Shown one piece after another: positions 7,592-16,919 of a DNA stretch of 30,919 nt. Where the stretch lies: contig QNAR01000002.1 in the NCBI GenBank assembly GCA_003643975.1, positions 1 to 30,919 on the forward strand, written 5' to 3'. A program made the translations under genes and the position numbers. A model generated the notes under the pieces. The model searched no databases, was not told where the DNA came from, and worked only from the letters and a program-made list of their open reading frames with translations. Numbering within the stretch: the first letter of the stretch is position 1; the number at the start of each line of letters is the position of its first letter. This DNA is from Thermotogae bacterium (GTDB lineage: Bacteria > Thermotogota > Thermotogae > Petrotogales > Kosmotogaceae).

Positions 7592-9433
7592 TCAATTCTG
7601 AGGATTGTCTTTTGGCGGTATGTATTCAGAACCACCATCACCCTGTCCAGGGTCTGACTGTCCTCCCTGGGTTGATGCACCCTGAGTCTGTTGATAAAGA
7701 TGTTGTCCTATCTTCATACTCTCCTGCTGGAGCTTGTCAAAGAGTATCTTGACTCTTGCTATATCGTCTTTGTTAAGCGCTTCTCTCAGATCTTTAACAA
7801 GTGTTTCTAAATTGCCGCGATCCTCGGCAGGTATTTTGTCACCACTCTCTTTCAGGAGCTTTTCAACTCTATATGCAAGTTCGTCAGCCTGGTTTTTGAG
7901 CTCGATTTCCTGTTTTTTCCTCTTGTCCTGTTCCTCATATTTTTTGGCATCTTCAACGATTTTCTTGATTTCGTCTTCTGATAATTTATTGCGTCCCGTA
8001 ACTACCATTGATTGCTGCTTGTTGGTACCAAGGTCTTTGGCATGGACATTGACGATTCCGTCACTGTCAATATCAAAGGAGACTTCTATCTGTGGTACGC
8101 CTCTTGGAGCTGGAGCGATTCCCGTTAGCTTAAAGCTACCTAGGAAAATGTTGTCCTGAGCCATGGTTCTTTCGCCTTGATATACTCTGATTTCAACCTC
8201 TGTCTGACCATCTTCGGCGGTTGTAAATATCTTTGACTTTTTGATGGGAATTGTGGAGTTTCTCGTAATAATGGGTTCCAGGAGCCCTCCTTTAACTTCG
8301 ACTCCAAGAGTAAGAGGTGTCACGTCAACAAGAACCAGGTCTTTGTCAAGGTTTCCCCCGAGTATAGCTGACTGTATTGCGGCTCCCACAGCAACGGCTT
8401 CATCTGGATTGACACTTTTATTTGGTTCCTTTCCAAAGATTCCCTTTATGAAATTCTGAACAAAGGGTATCCTTGTTGAACCTCCAACGAGAATTACTTC
8501 ATCTACGTCATTGGGTGAAGCTTTGGCATCTTGCAAGACCCTTTCGACTTGTTCTCTGGTTGATTCTATAAGATCTCTGATCAGAGATTCGAAAGTTGAC
8601 CTTGTTATTTTCATTTCGAGATGTAATGGGCCTTCAGTGGTTGCGGTTATAAAGGGCAAACTTACCTCTGTTTCGAATTTTGCTGATAACTCTATTTTGG
8701 CTCTTTCAGCGGCATCCTTAAGCCTCTGGAAAGCCTGTTTATCCTGCTTCAAATCCACACCGTGTTCTTTCCTGAATTTCTCCGCCATGTAATCAATAAG
8801 CTTCTGGTCAAAGTCATCACCACCAAGGTGGTTATTTCCGGCAGTTGCAAGGACTTCCACAACACCTTCGCCAATTTCCAGCAGAGATACATCAAAAGTA
8901 CCGCCGCCAAGGTCGTAAACTATAACTTTTTTATCACCCTGGGATTTATCGAGTCCGTAAGCAACCGCTGCTGCGGTGGGTTCATTGATGATTCTCAGAA
9001 CTTCAAGGCCTGCTATTATGCCCGCTTCTTTTGTCGCTTGTCTTTGCGCATCGTTGAAATAAGCAGGGCAGGTTATAACAGCTTTGGTAACCTTCCCACC
9101 AAGATAAGATTCGGCATCAGTCTTGAGCTTTTTCAATACATAAGCACTGATTTCTTGAGGAGTGTATTCTTTGTCGTCAATCTTGACCTTGTAATCAGAA
9201 CCCATTTTTCTTTTTATGGAACGGATGGTTCTATCTGAGTTCAATATAGCCTGTCTTTTGGCAGGTTCCCCAACTATGATTTCCCCTGTTTTCGTGAAAG
9301 ATACGATGGACGGTGTTGTCCTTGCGCCTTCAGCGTTTGGTATCACTTCGGGACTTCCATCAGGTTTGACCCACGCAATAACAGAATTCGTTGTACCAAG
9401 GTCGATGCCCACAATGTATTCCTTTTCTGCCAT
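7592..9433 (-). CDS. dnaK: molecular chaperone DnaK (Hsp70)
   Basis: This 613-residue Hsp70 has GIDLGTTNS at 9-17, DLGGGTFD at 174-181 and VGGSTRIP near 315 in the ATPase domain. The beta substrate domain (TPLTLGVEVKGG onward) and helical lid follow. The C-terminus is a Gln/Gly-rich tail ending PPKDNPQN, without the acidic EEVD-like or EFEEV tail of many DnaKs. The N-terminal quarter has no sign of the roughly 24-residue insertion found in proteobacterial DnaK, as expected for Gram-positive and Thermotogota proteins. GGGAGGG precedes the ATG. It heads the dnaK-hsp20-clpC cluster; grpE, dnaJ and hrcA are not adjacent. The upstream promoter is a perfect sigma-A consensus, and no CIRCE element was found. 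Confidence 0.98.
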   Translation of the reverse strand: MAEKEYIVGIDLGTTNSVIAWVKPDGSPEVIPNAEGARTTPSIVSFTKTGEIIVGEPAKRQAILNSDRTIRSIKRKMGSDYKVKIDDKEYTPQEISAYVLKKLKTDAESYLGGKVTKAVITCPAYFNDAQRQATKEAGIIAGLEVLRIINEPTAAAVAYGLDKSQGDKKVIVYDLGGGTFDVSLLEIGEGVVEVLATAGNNHLGGDDFDQKLIDYMAEKFRKEHGVDLKQDKQAFQRLKDAAERAKIELSAKFETEVSLPFITATTEGPLHLEMKITRSTFESLIRDLIESTREQVERVLQDAKASPNDVDEVILVGGSTRIPFVQNFIKGIFGKEPNKSVNPDEAVAVGAAIQSAILGGNLDKDLVLVDVTPLTLGVEVKGGLLEPIITRNSTIPIKKSKIFTTAEDGQTEVEIRVYQGERTMAQDNIFLGSFKLTGIAPAPRGVPQIEVSFDIDSDGIVNVHAKDLGTNKQQSMVVTGRNKLSEDEIKKIVEDAKKYEEQDKRKKQEIELKNQADELAYRVEKLLKESGDKIPAEDRGNLETLVKDLREALNKDDIARVKILFDKLQQESMKIGQHLYQQTQGASTQGGQSDPGQGDGGSEYIPPKDNPQN

Positions 9434-9474
9434 TTTAATCCCTCCCGTTTCGGTTTTTGCACCTTCCGTTTGAA

Positions 9475-9503
9475 ATTATAATTTTGTCAAGAGGCTTTGT
9501 CAA
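9475..9503 (-). promoter_or_regulatory. perfect-consensus sigma-A promoter of the dnaK operon
   Basis: On the minus strand TTGACA (9503-9498), exactly 17 bp and TATAAT (9480-9475) match the consensus at 12 of 12 positions, about 42 bp before the dnaK ATG. A second TTGACAAA lies inside the spacer, so TTGACAAA is repeated with a 13-bp offset. No CIRCE (TTAGCACTC-N9-GAGTGCTAA) or other clear operator is visible. Confidence 0.88.
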
Positions 9504-9572
9504 CACCCATGTAGAATAATTACATATGCTAATATTCGTGTTGTATAAATGGTTTTAGTGATATAAATAATA

Positions 9573-9601
9573 TTGTATATAAATTTTATAGCTTTCATAA
9601 T
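9573..9601 (+). promoter_or_regulatory. candidate promoter for the DUF47-PiT operon
   Basis: TTGTAT (9573-9578), 17 bp and CATAAT (9596-9601) form a moderate match, about 100 bp before the first start codon in a very AT-rich divergent region. Other weak combinations are possible. No recognisable Pho box was seen. Confidence 0.38.
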
Positions 9602-9702
9602 ATAAGACTGCTAATTAAGGGCAAGAATTTGTATGAAGATTTGTATAAAAAGCGTAAGAGAAAATTGTATCCGTGATGGTATTTTTGGGTGGAGGTGATA
9701 AT

Positions 9703-10383
9703 GTGACAAGGCTCATCGAGAAGCTTTTCCCAAAAGAAAGCCCTTTAAAATTGCTAAGAGAGCATTCTGACATTGTTCTTGAAGCTGCTGCATATCTTCC
9801 GAAAGCCATGAAAGATTACTTTAGCGGCGGAAATGTAGAAAAGTTTTCCTACGAAGTAGAAAAGCTGGAAAAGCAGGCAGATTTACTGAAAACCAAATTA
9901 CGCGGGAGTTATGAAAAGTTCAGATTCGCTTTTTTTGACAGAGCGGATATCATGGCTATTCTCCACAAGCAAGATTCTGTGATTGATAAGGTCGATGATG
10001 CTCTCAAGATCCTTAGAATGAATCGCGTTGAAGCAATTGAGAAGACGGATATTCCCCGGTTGTTCACAGATTTATGCGCTTCCGTATATGACTCAGTAAA
10101 GCTAATGCATGAACTGATTCATACTCTCACCAAGGTTGTTGAAAGTGCTTTTTCCCCGGAAGAGGTCAAAAAGGAATATGGAGATATTGATATACTTGAA
10201 AACCTCGAGTTCAAAAGCGACACGGAATCTGTTCACATCGGCGAAATTCTCTTTTCACTGAAAAAAGAGTTAAACCCGGTGGATATATTCTATCTGGTGA
10301 ATCTTGCAATCACAATTTCAAACATCGCCGATAACACCGAAAATGTTGCTGAGTCAATTGCAATGCTTCTGAAGATGGAATAA
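9703..10383 (+). CDS. DUF47/PhoU-like protein, PiT transporter accessory
   Basis: This 226-residue all-helical protein belongs to the DUF47 (TIGR00153, PhoU-like) family, which is regularly found directly before a PiT phosphate transporter and is thought to control or assist it at the membrane. Family features seen are KLFPKESP near the N-terminus, a central FFDRADIMAILHKQDSVIDKVDD-type acidic helix typical of PhoU metal sites (DRADI, then DKVDD), and NIADNTENVAESIA near the C-terminus. The longest frame begins at a GTG at 9673. The GTG at 9703, 7 bases after GGAGG, is the better start. The transporter starts 11 bp after the stop codon, so the two genes form an operon. Confidence 0.88.
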   Translation: MTRLIEKLFPKESPLKLLREHSDIVLEAAAYLPKAMKDYFSGGNVEKFSYEVEKLEKQADLLKTKLRGSYEKFRFAFFDRADIMAILHKQDSVIDKVDDALKILRMNRVEAIEKTDIPRLFTDLCASVYDSVKLMHELIHTLTKVVESAFSPEEVKKEYGDIDILENLEFKSDTESVHIGEILFSLKKELNPVDIFYLVNLAITISNIADNTENVAESIAMLLKME

Positions 10384-10394
10384 GGAGTGATTTG

Positions 10395-11591
10395 ATGATT
10401 CTGATATTATCTGCCGCACTTGGATTGGCACTTGCAATGGCTATTGGTGGCAATGACGTTGCAAATTCCATGGCCACGGCTGTCGGTGCAAAAGCAATCA
10501 CTGTCAAGCAAGCTGTTATGATTGCTGCCGTTCTGGAATTCAGTGGTGCTTTTTTCTTTGGTGCTCATGTCACTTCCACTATAACAAAGGGCATTCTAAA
10601 TCCCTCAATTATTTCTTCCGACAAAACGCTTATGTACGGTGCTCTTTCAGCCCTGATAGGTGCTTTTATCTGGTTGGCCATCGCGACTTTGAAAGGCTGG
10701 CCGGTGTCCACAACTCACTCCATAGTTGGTGGAATGGTTGGATTTGGTATAGTGGCTGGTGGTCTGGGTGCTGTTAACTGGGCAAAAATGCTCATGATAG
10801 TGTCAAGCTGGTTCATCTCCCCTTTCGTCGGAGGGCTACTTGCCTTTGTCGTCTTCAAGCTCATCGCGTTTTCCATACTTCGGAGGAAAAGTCCTATAAC
10901 TGCCACCAAACACTACGCACCCTTATATATAGCGGGTACGTTATTCATCATTTCATTCCTTTTCTCTATAAAGACGTTAAAATTAGGAACTTATAGCTCT
11001 CTGCTTGTGGGTGGTGTATTTTTTACCCTTGGTTTCCTGGTAAGCTTTCTCCTTGTTGCTAAATATGCGAGAAAAAATCAACATGAACCTTATGAAATTG
11101 TCGAAGGGACTTTTAGAAAAATGCAAGTGCTTACTTCGTGCTATGTGTCTTTTGCCCACGGCGCAAATGATGTAGCAAACGCTGTAGGACCTTTAGCAGT
11201 TGTGTATATTGCCCTCACAGCAGGAGGCATTGGCAGTCATGTAGAAGTTCCTTCCTGGATGCTTGCCATAGGTGGCTTCGGTATAGCCCTTGGTGTAGGA
11301 ATATGGGGTAAGAAAGTGATGGATACTGTGGGAACCCGTATCACAACTTTGAATAACACCAGAGGTTTCAGCATTGATTTTGCAGCGGCTACCACTGTTT
11401 TGCTTTCTTCGTTCTTTGGAATGCCCGTTTCCACAACGCACACTGTTGTAGGGGCAGTCACCGGCGTTGGACTTGCCCACGGGCTCGAAGGTGTCAATAG
11501 AGGTGTTCTCAAAAACATTCTCTGGGCATGGTTTGTAACAGTCCCGGTATCTGGAATTATTTCTGGCTTGCTTTTCATGCTATTCATATAA
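10395..11591 (+). CDS. pit: PiT-family inorganic phosphate transporter
   Basis: This 398-residue inner-membrane carrier has about 10 hydrophobic segments and takes up phosphate with H+ or Na+. The duplicated PiT signature is present: GGNDVANSMATAVGAKAIT near the N-terminus and HGANDVANAVGPLAVV in the second half. GWPVSTTHSIVGG and GMPVSTTHTVVGA are also paired. The ATG at 10395 follows AAGGAG at good spacing; an in-frame TTG directly before it is less likely. It follows a DUF47 accessory gene, the usual arrangement. Its 3' end overlaps by 8 bp with the convergent clamp-like gene, and its terminator lies within that gene's coding sequence. Confidence 0.94.
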   Translation: MILILSAALGLALAMAIGGNDVANSMATAVGAKAITVKQAVMIAAVLEFSGAFFFGAHVTSTITKGILNPSIISSDKTLMYGALSALIGAFIWLAIATLKGWPVSTTHSIVGGMVGFGIVAGGLGAVNWAKMLMIVSSWFISPFVGGLLAFVVFKLIAFSILRRKSPITATKHYAPLYIAGTLFIISFLFSIKTLKLGTYSSLLVGGVFFTLGFLVSFLLVAKYARKNQHEPYEIVEGTFRKMQVLTSCYVSFAHGANDVANAVGPLAVVYIALTAGGIGSHVEVPSWMLAIGGFGIALGVGIWGKKVMDTVGTRITTLNNTRGFSIDFAAATTVLLSSFFGMPVSTTHTVVGAVTGVGLAHGLEGVNRGVLKNILWAWFVTVPVSGIISGLLFMLFI

Positions 11592-12627
11592 GTGGTAATA
11601 CTAGGTACTGTCCGGAGCTTTTCCCGGTCAGTACCAATTGTTTTTTGTAAGTAAATAATTCAACTTTTCCCGAGTTCATTCTGGATAGAGCAGAACGAAG
11701 GCGATGGGGATCAACCCCTGCAGCAAAATTCTCAAAAGGTGTCTTGAGTATGACTTTTTCATATCGGAAAGTTCCTGTTTTTAGCATGAATTTGATGCTC
11801 CCATGGTCTGAAAGTATCAGGACCTTCATACCTCTCGATACAAGTTTTGCTAACTTTCGCACAGAGAATAATAGCTGACTTTTTTCCATAACGATTTTCT
11901 CTTTGATTTCGGGAAGTTTAGGTACTTCGTCGAATAATTTTTCGCGGTCGCAGCAAATTGAAAACAGTAAAGGTCCCACTTTAATCCCAAGATCCTCAAT
12001 GCCCTCCCCAAAGTTTAATTCTTCGATTTTTATAAGATCCAGGGTTTTTACAAGATGGCGGGTAGTGACATACGGAATATGTGCTTGAAGGTTCCTTGAA
12101 AGCGGGACATTCAAATAATTAAGCGCAGTCATGTTGTGAGAAGACGAAATGATGCTCACAAGGCTATTATTAAATACAAAACTTATGTTATCCCCTTCAT
12201 CATTAATTGCAGAGGAAAAATTCAGAGCATTTTTAAAGAGGTTCTTTTTCACTGAAAAAATATTCTCGAACTTTCTCTCCATTCTGGGAATACCATCAAT
12301 CCAGGCTTTTTCAATCAACAGCTTTTCTCCACCCAGAAAAATAGACAAAGTTGCTTCATTCCCGGTAATTATTATGCTCGCATCGTCCTTAAGCTGCTCT
12401 TTAAGCGCTCTCGCATGATCCAGGGGGATAATATAAGATCCCTTAAACGGGGCACAATCTTTTTTCAAAGGGATTTCCAGTTTTCCACAACCATCTGTTA
12501 TAAAAGCTCTCAAGCCCTTCCAGTAATACAACCTTAAGAATCGATAACCGGGCTCTACTGACCCTGCAAATTTTTCTGAAAGTTCAAGGAGCTTTCTGTA
12601 CTCAATGGCGGTGAGTTCAATTCTCAT
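11584..12627 (-). CDS. divergent DNA sliding clamp (DnaN/beta)-like protein behind polC
   Basis: This 347-residue protein shows the pattern of a bacterial beta clamp by eye. It has three similar segments of about 115 residues, and the end of each recalls a clamp domain. The clearest is the last: an Asp-Pro-x-x-Leu-x-x-Ala-Leu helix (DPHRLRSALSRMNSG), a KVELFTY strand and the terminal YLVLPLI, which matches the usual end of beta. The second segment starts SVKKNLFKNALNFSSA, like the opening helix of beta domain 2. Conservation is low, so this is inference. The likely ATG at 12627 uses the GAGG that overlaps the polC stop codon, 8 bp away, implying translational coupling; a TTG at 12639 is the alternative. 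PolC itself ends in a clamp-binding motif. It could be a second clamp or a non-processivity paralogue. Confidence 0.55.
   Translation of the reverse strand: MRIELTAIEYRKLLELSEKFAGSVEPGYRFLRLYYWKGLRAFITDGCGKLEIPLKKDCAPFKGSYIIPLDHARALKEQLKDDASIIITGNEATLSIFLGGEKLLIEKAWIDGIPRMERKFENIFSVKKNLFKNALNFSSAINDEGDNISFVFNNSLVSIISSSHNMTALNYLNVPLSRNLQAHIPYVTTRHLVKTLDLIKIEELNFGEGIEDLGIKVGPLLFSICCDREKLFDEVPKLPEIKEKIVMEKSQLLFSVRKLAKLVSRGMKVLILSDHGSIKFMLKTGTFRYEKVILKTPFENFAAGVDPHRLRSALSRMNSGKVELFTYKKQLVLTGKSSGQYLVLPLI
11604..11646 (+). terminator. pit terminator embedded in the convergent coding sequence
   Basis: GGTACTG (11604-11610) pairs with CAGTACC (11629-11635), with an inner CCGG/CCGG pairing. AATTG and six T's follow. 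All of it lies within the last 20 codons of the clamp-like gene on the other strand. Confidence 0.78.
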
Positions 12628-12635
12628 AGCAAACC

Positions 12636-15600
12636 TCAAAAAAGTGTGATTTGTTCTTTTTCCGGAAGTCCCTTTAAGGCACCGTACTTCCTAAGGACTT
12701 CCACAGTGGTTTTGTTCAGCGCTGTTCTTCTGATCAAGTCTTCAATGGAAGAAAAAGGTTTTTTCTTCCGTTCTTTGATAATCGATATGGCTGCTTTTGT
12801 ACCAAGGTTCTTAATCCTGTTAAAAGGTATCCTGAGCGCTTTTTCTTCTATTATGAATTTCGTTGCATCTGATTTCTCAAGATCAACAGGCAAGAAGTTA
12901 TATCCCCTGAGTTTCATTTCTAGAATTACTTCCAGTAATGTTTCTTTTGAACGGTCTTTTACATTTTTATCCGGGTTTCCTTTAAGACTTGCTATTTCTT
13001 TTTTTATGCTGTGTATATCGCTGAGGGCAAGTTCAACATCGAATTCTCCACCCTTCACAGTGAAATAGGTCGAATAAAATGCCAGTGGATGATGAACTTT
13101 GTAGTAAGCTACCCTAAAGGCCATGCTCACATATGCAACTGCATGAGCTTTTGGGAAGAGATACTTAATTCTTTTACAAGACTCCACAAACCAGTTGGGA
13201 ACAGCTTTTTCGCGCATTAACTGCTCTTCTTCAGCATCTATGCCTTTCCCTTTTCTCACTTTTTCCATTATTTTGAAGGCTTTTAACGGTTCTATGCCTT
13301 TCTGGATCAGGTAATTCATGATGTCATCACGACAGGCGATGACTTCTCCAAGAGTGGCCTTTCTTGAAGCAATCCAGTTGCGAGCGTTATTAAGCCAGAC
13401 ATCCGTTCCATGCGATAACCCTGATATCCTTACGAGTTCTCCAAAACTCTTAGGGTGTGTCTCTTGAAGCATCCCTCGGACAAATTGTGTTCCGAACTCA
13501 GGAATTCCCAACGTACCAACATTAGTTCCCAGATCTTCAGGCCTGATGCCCAATGCTTTGGTTGATGAGAAAATGGAAATTGTACTCTTGTCACCCATGG
13601 GAACAGTTGTAGGATCCATCCCTGTTATGTCTTTAAGATATTTTATAAATGTAGGATCGTCATGGCCCAGTGCATCGATTTTAACCAGATCATCGTGTAT
13701 GACTTCGTAGGCAAAATGTGTTGTCCTTGTCCTTGATTTAGTATCATTCGCAGGATACTGTACAGGCGTGAATTCGTGGACATCACGGTCTTTGGGAACG
13801 ATCATAAGCCCCCCTGGATGTTGTCCGGTTGTTCGTTTTACCCCTGTAATACCAGCTACTAAACGATCTATTTCAGCGTTGCGTAAGCGCTTACCCGTCT
13901 TTTCTATGTAAGCCCTCACAAAACCGTAAGCCGTTCTCTCTGCAATTGTGCTAATGGTTCCGGCTCTGTATACATGTTCCCTTCCAAAGAGTTTTTCTAA
14001 ATAGGCATGGGCTCGTTCCTGATATTCTCCCGAGAAATTCAAGTCAATATCCGGGACTTTATCACCCTTAAAGCCCAAGAAAGTTTCAAAGGGAATGTTT
14101 TGCCCATTCTTCGCCATTTTAGTCCCACAATTTGGACAAACTTTATCTTTGAGGTCATATCCGGATTCTACGCTGCCATCGAGCACGAATTCTGAATGGT
14201 TACAGCTGGGACACACGTAATGTGGAGGAAGCGGATTGACCTCAGTTATTCCCATCATCGTTGCAACCAATGAACTTCCAACCGACCCTCTCGAACCCAC
14301 TACATATCCGTCGTCATTCGACTTCTTTACCATCCTTTGAGCTATTAGATACAAAACCGCATATCCATGGTCAATTATTGCGTGTAATTCTTTTTCAAGC
14401 CTGGCTTTTACAATTTTTGGAAGCGGTTCACCGTAAATTTCTTTAGCTCTTTTCATGGTGATTTCACGAACCTGCTCATCAGCACCTTCAATGATAGGAG
14501 GATGCAACTTTCCTTCAACAGGAACTATTTCTTCTATTTCGTTGGCTATACGATTGGTATTTACTACAACTATTTCCTGGGCGATTTTTTCATTATCGAA
14601 TATCTCCATGGCCGCCTTTAGCATTTCTTCGGTGGTCCTCAAATGTAATGCAGGTTGCTTATCGAAGTTCTCCTGATCTTGAGCTGCTTGTATGGCAGCC
14701 CTGAAAATATTGTGGTGCGGTTCAAGAAAGTGTACATCACCTGTCATTACCACAGGGATATTAAGTCTTCGGCCTATTTTGTAGAATTCTCTGTACATGG
14801 TTTTCAACGTGTCCCTTGAAATTTGTCTGTCATTCTCTTCAACAACGTCAAGAGGCATGATTTCTATATAATCAAAGAATTTTGCTATTTCTTCCAGCTC
14901 CTGAGTGTTAGCACCATTCAGATAAGCGCGGGAAAGCTCGCCCGAAACACAGGCAGAACCAATTAAGAGTCCATCTCGATGTTCGTTCAGCAAGCTCTTT
15001 GGAATCCGTGGCTTTCCATGAAAGTAGTGTGTGTGGGATTCGGTTACCAAAATATAGAGGTTCCTCAAGCCTGTTTTGTTCTTTGCCAATATTGAAACAT
15101 GCTGAGGTCTCAAACTGGAAATGTTTATATTTTTTCTTAAGGTTTCCAGTTCCGAAATTTTTTTTATACCTCTTTTGTCCACCATACTCATGAACTTCCT
15201 GAAAACTTCTGCCGTGACCCGGGCATCTTCTGCCGCTCTGTGGTGATTGAAGTTTCCCAACTTGAGATGTTTTACCACATTATCCAGTGAATAACTTCTC
15301 GACTTCAGCAGGCTTTTCGAGAGGGCAAGTGTATCTATATACGGTGATTCCCATTCTTTTCCAAAGAGTTCTTTGACAGCACTTCTGACAAATCTGTAAT
15401 CAAAGGTAGCGTTATGCGCTACCAATATGCAGCCTTCACTAAATTTGAGAAAAGAAGTTAGCACTTCTTCCAGCCCAGGAGCTTCAGCAAGCATTTCATT
15501 GCTGATACCGGTGATTTCAAAGGTCTCGGATGTGATTTTCCTCTTGGGTTTTACTAGAGAACTGAAACTATCTATTATCTCCGTTCCTTTTAATTTCACC

Positions 15601-16919
15601 GCGCCGAATTCTATGATTTCATCAGAAACTGGATTTAAACCGGTGGTTTCGAGATCAAAAACTACGTATGTTTGGTTGGATAATTCTCCGTCGTGATCTC
15701 CAAGATTGCTTACGATCGCTTCCAGGTCGTTTATCATATAACCTTCCATACCAAAGATGGGTTTGATTCCCGCTTTTTTTGCAGCAAAATAAAATTCTGG
15801 AATGCTTTGAACTACTCCGTGATCTGTCAGGGCAACCGCAGTATGACCCCATTTCTTTAGCGTCTTGAAAAGCTCACTTGTTTCCACTACTGAATCAAGT
15901 GCGCTCATTTTTGTATGTAAATGGAGTTCTACTCTTTTCTCTGCAGCTTTATCCAGGCGCTCTGGAAGCTTGAAAGAATTTAGATCATGAACAGTCAGTA
16001 CCTCCTCATGCCTTCTGGAATCGTATTCCAATTTTCCCCTAACAAGAATGCCTTTTCCATTTGAAAGAATTGAGGCTACCTCTTCGGCTTTTTTTCCTAT
16101 GACCTTGCAAGAAAGGGAATCTGTAAAATCAGTTACTTTAAAAGTGAGAACAGCTATTTTTCCTTTCCAGAGATCCATTCCAAATACCTGGCCTGCTATA
16201 ACTACGGAGCTTTCATTTCCCACAACATCGCCGATCTTTTGTGGTGCGGTCTTTATTTTCCTTCCCATCAGTACAGCTGGAACCTTTTTCTTTTCAGCCT
16301 TTTGAGGTGTATCTGTATTTCTTTCAATCATTCCATTTTCCCGTTGAGGGGAATATGGAAGTTCTTTTTCACTGTTTTCATGTATTTCTTCGGTCTTTAA
16401 AATTACTTCGTGTGGAACAGCTTTTCCTATTGTCTTTTGCAGGGCTTTAGCAAGTTCTCGCTTTTTGGAGATGATTCTTTGTTTCGCGAAAGCACTATTA
16501 ACAACAATCGAAACTTTTGTTCCATCATATTCTATAGAGGCTTTTTCGAGGTATGAAGAAAGGCCGTTTACATATTTAAAGAGTTCGTTCTTATTCAAAT
16601 ATGTCTTAGTTTCTTGTATCGTATCCATATCATTATTGTCGCCAACCTTCTTGGCAGACTGTTCATTGGCTTCTAAAAAGATAAATTTTATCCTGGATTT
16701 TAACTGATTTGAAGCGATGAGTGTAAAACGCTTCAAAAGAAAGTCTTTCATATCCTCCGAAACTCTGGAATCGAAGACAATTGTCAATTCTCTTTTACCA
16801 GGGTTGACAACCACACTGGATAAGTTCAGAGAGGAAAAAGCTTCATCAGGATAAAAACCCATGATCCTTTCAATTAATTTTGACGCGTTGAGATCTACAT
16901 TTTTAAATCTGAATTTCAT
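12636..16919 (-). CDS. polC: DNA polymerase III alpha subunit, PolC type
   Basis: This 1427-residue replicase has the Gram-positive PolC layout. An N-terminal domain and OB fold come first. A PHP domain starting near 330 (HLHTKMSALDS, then TDHG) is split by a DEDDh exonuclease, with FDLETTG near 420, AHNATFDYRF and a late HHRAAEDARV near 556. A zinc module follows (CPSCNH near 905, CPNCG near 930). The polymerase core has PDIDLNFSG near 950 and DALGHDDPT near 1080. The last five residues, QITLF, are a textbook beta-clamp binding motif. All proofreading and polymerase acidic residues appear intact, and the PHP metal ligands also look intact. Its ATG overlaps the ruvC stop as ATGA, with GGAGGT inside ruvC. 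Confidence 0.98.
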   Translation of the reverse strand: MKFRFKNVDLNASKLIERIMGFYPDEAFSSLNLSSVVVNPGKRELTIVFDSRVSEDMKDFLLKRFTLIASNQLKSRIKFIFLEANEQSAKKVGDNNDMDTIQETKTYLNKNELFKYVNGLSSYLEKASIEYDGTKVSIVVNSAFAKQRIISKKRELAKALQKTIGKAVPHEVILKTEEIHENSEKELPYSPQRENGMIERNTDTPQKAEKKKVPAVLMGRKIKTAPQKIGDVVGNESSVVIAGQVFGMDLWKGKIAVLTFKVTDFTDSLSCKVIGKKAEEVASILSNGKGILVRGKLEYDSRRHEEVLTVHDLNSFKLPERLDKAAEKRVELHLHTKMSALDSVVETSELFKTLKKWGHTAVALTDHGVVQSIPEFYFAAKKAGIKPIFGMEGYMINDLEAIVSNLGDHDGELSNQTYVVFDLETTGLNPVSDEIIEFGAVKLKGTEIIDSFSSLVKPKRKITSETFEITGISNEMLAEAPGLEEVLTSFLKFSEGCILVAHNATFDYRFVRSAVKELFGKEWESPYIDTLALSKSLLKSRSYSLDNVVKHLKLGNFNHHRAAEDARVTAEVFRKFMSMVDKRGIKKISELETLRKNINISSLRPQHVSILAKNKTGLRNLYILVTESHTHYFHGKPRIPKSLLNEHRDGLLIGSACVSGELSRAYLNGANTQELEEIAKFFDYIEIMPLDVVEENDRQISRDTLKTMYREFYKIGRRLNIPVVMTGDVHFLEPHHNIFRAAIQAAQDQENFDKQPALHLRTTEEMLKAAMEIFDNEKIAQEIVVVNTNRIANEIEEIVPVEGKLHPPIIEGADEQVREITMKRAKEIYGEPLPKIVKARLEKELHAIIDHGYAVLYLIAQRMVKKSNDDGYVVGSRGSVGSSLVATMMGITEVNPLPPHYVCPSCNHSEFVLDGSVESGYDLKDKVCPNCGTKMAKNGQNIPFETFLGFKGDKVPDIDLNFSGEYQERAHAYLEKLFGREHVYRAGTISTIAERTAYGFVRAYIEKTGKRLRNAEIDRLVAGITGVKRTTGQHPGGLMIVPKDRDVHEFTPVQYPANDTKSRTRTTHFAYEVIHDDLVKIDALGHDDPTFIKYLKDITGMDPTTVPMGDKSTISIFSSTKALGIRPEDLGTNVGTLGIPEFGTQFVRGMLQETHPKSFGELVRISGLSHGTDVWLNNARNWIASRKATLGEVIACRDDIMNYLIQKGIEPLKAFKIMEKVRKGKGIDAEEEQLMREKAVPNWFVESCKRIKYLFPKAHAVAYVSMAFRVAYYKVHHPLAFYSTYFTVKGGEFDVELALSDIHSIKKEIASLKGNPDKNVKDRSKETLLEVILEMKLRGYNFLPVDLEKSDATKFIIEEKALRIPFNRIKNLGTKAAISIIKERKKKPFSSIEDLIRRTALNKTTVEVLRKYGALKGLPEKEQITLF

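Noticed and set aside
8762..9238. 158-residue plus-strand open frame opposite dnaK
   Set aside because: Antisense to highly conserved DnaK coding sequence; long antisense frames are common there for codon-usage reasons.
11584..12627. Reading this gene as the main dnaN of the genome
   Set aside because: Its sequence is too divergent from ordinary DnaN by eye, and the rest of the genome is not visible; called clamp-like only.
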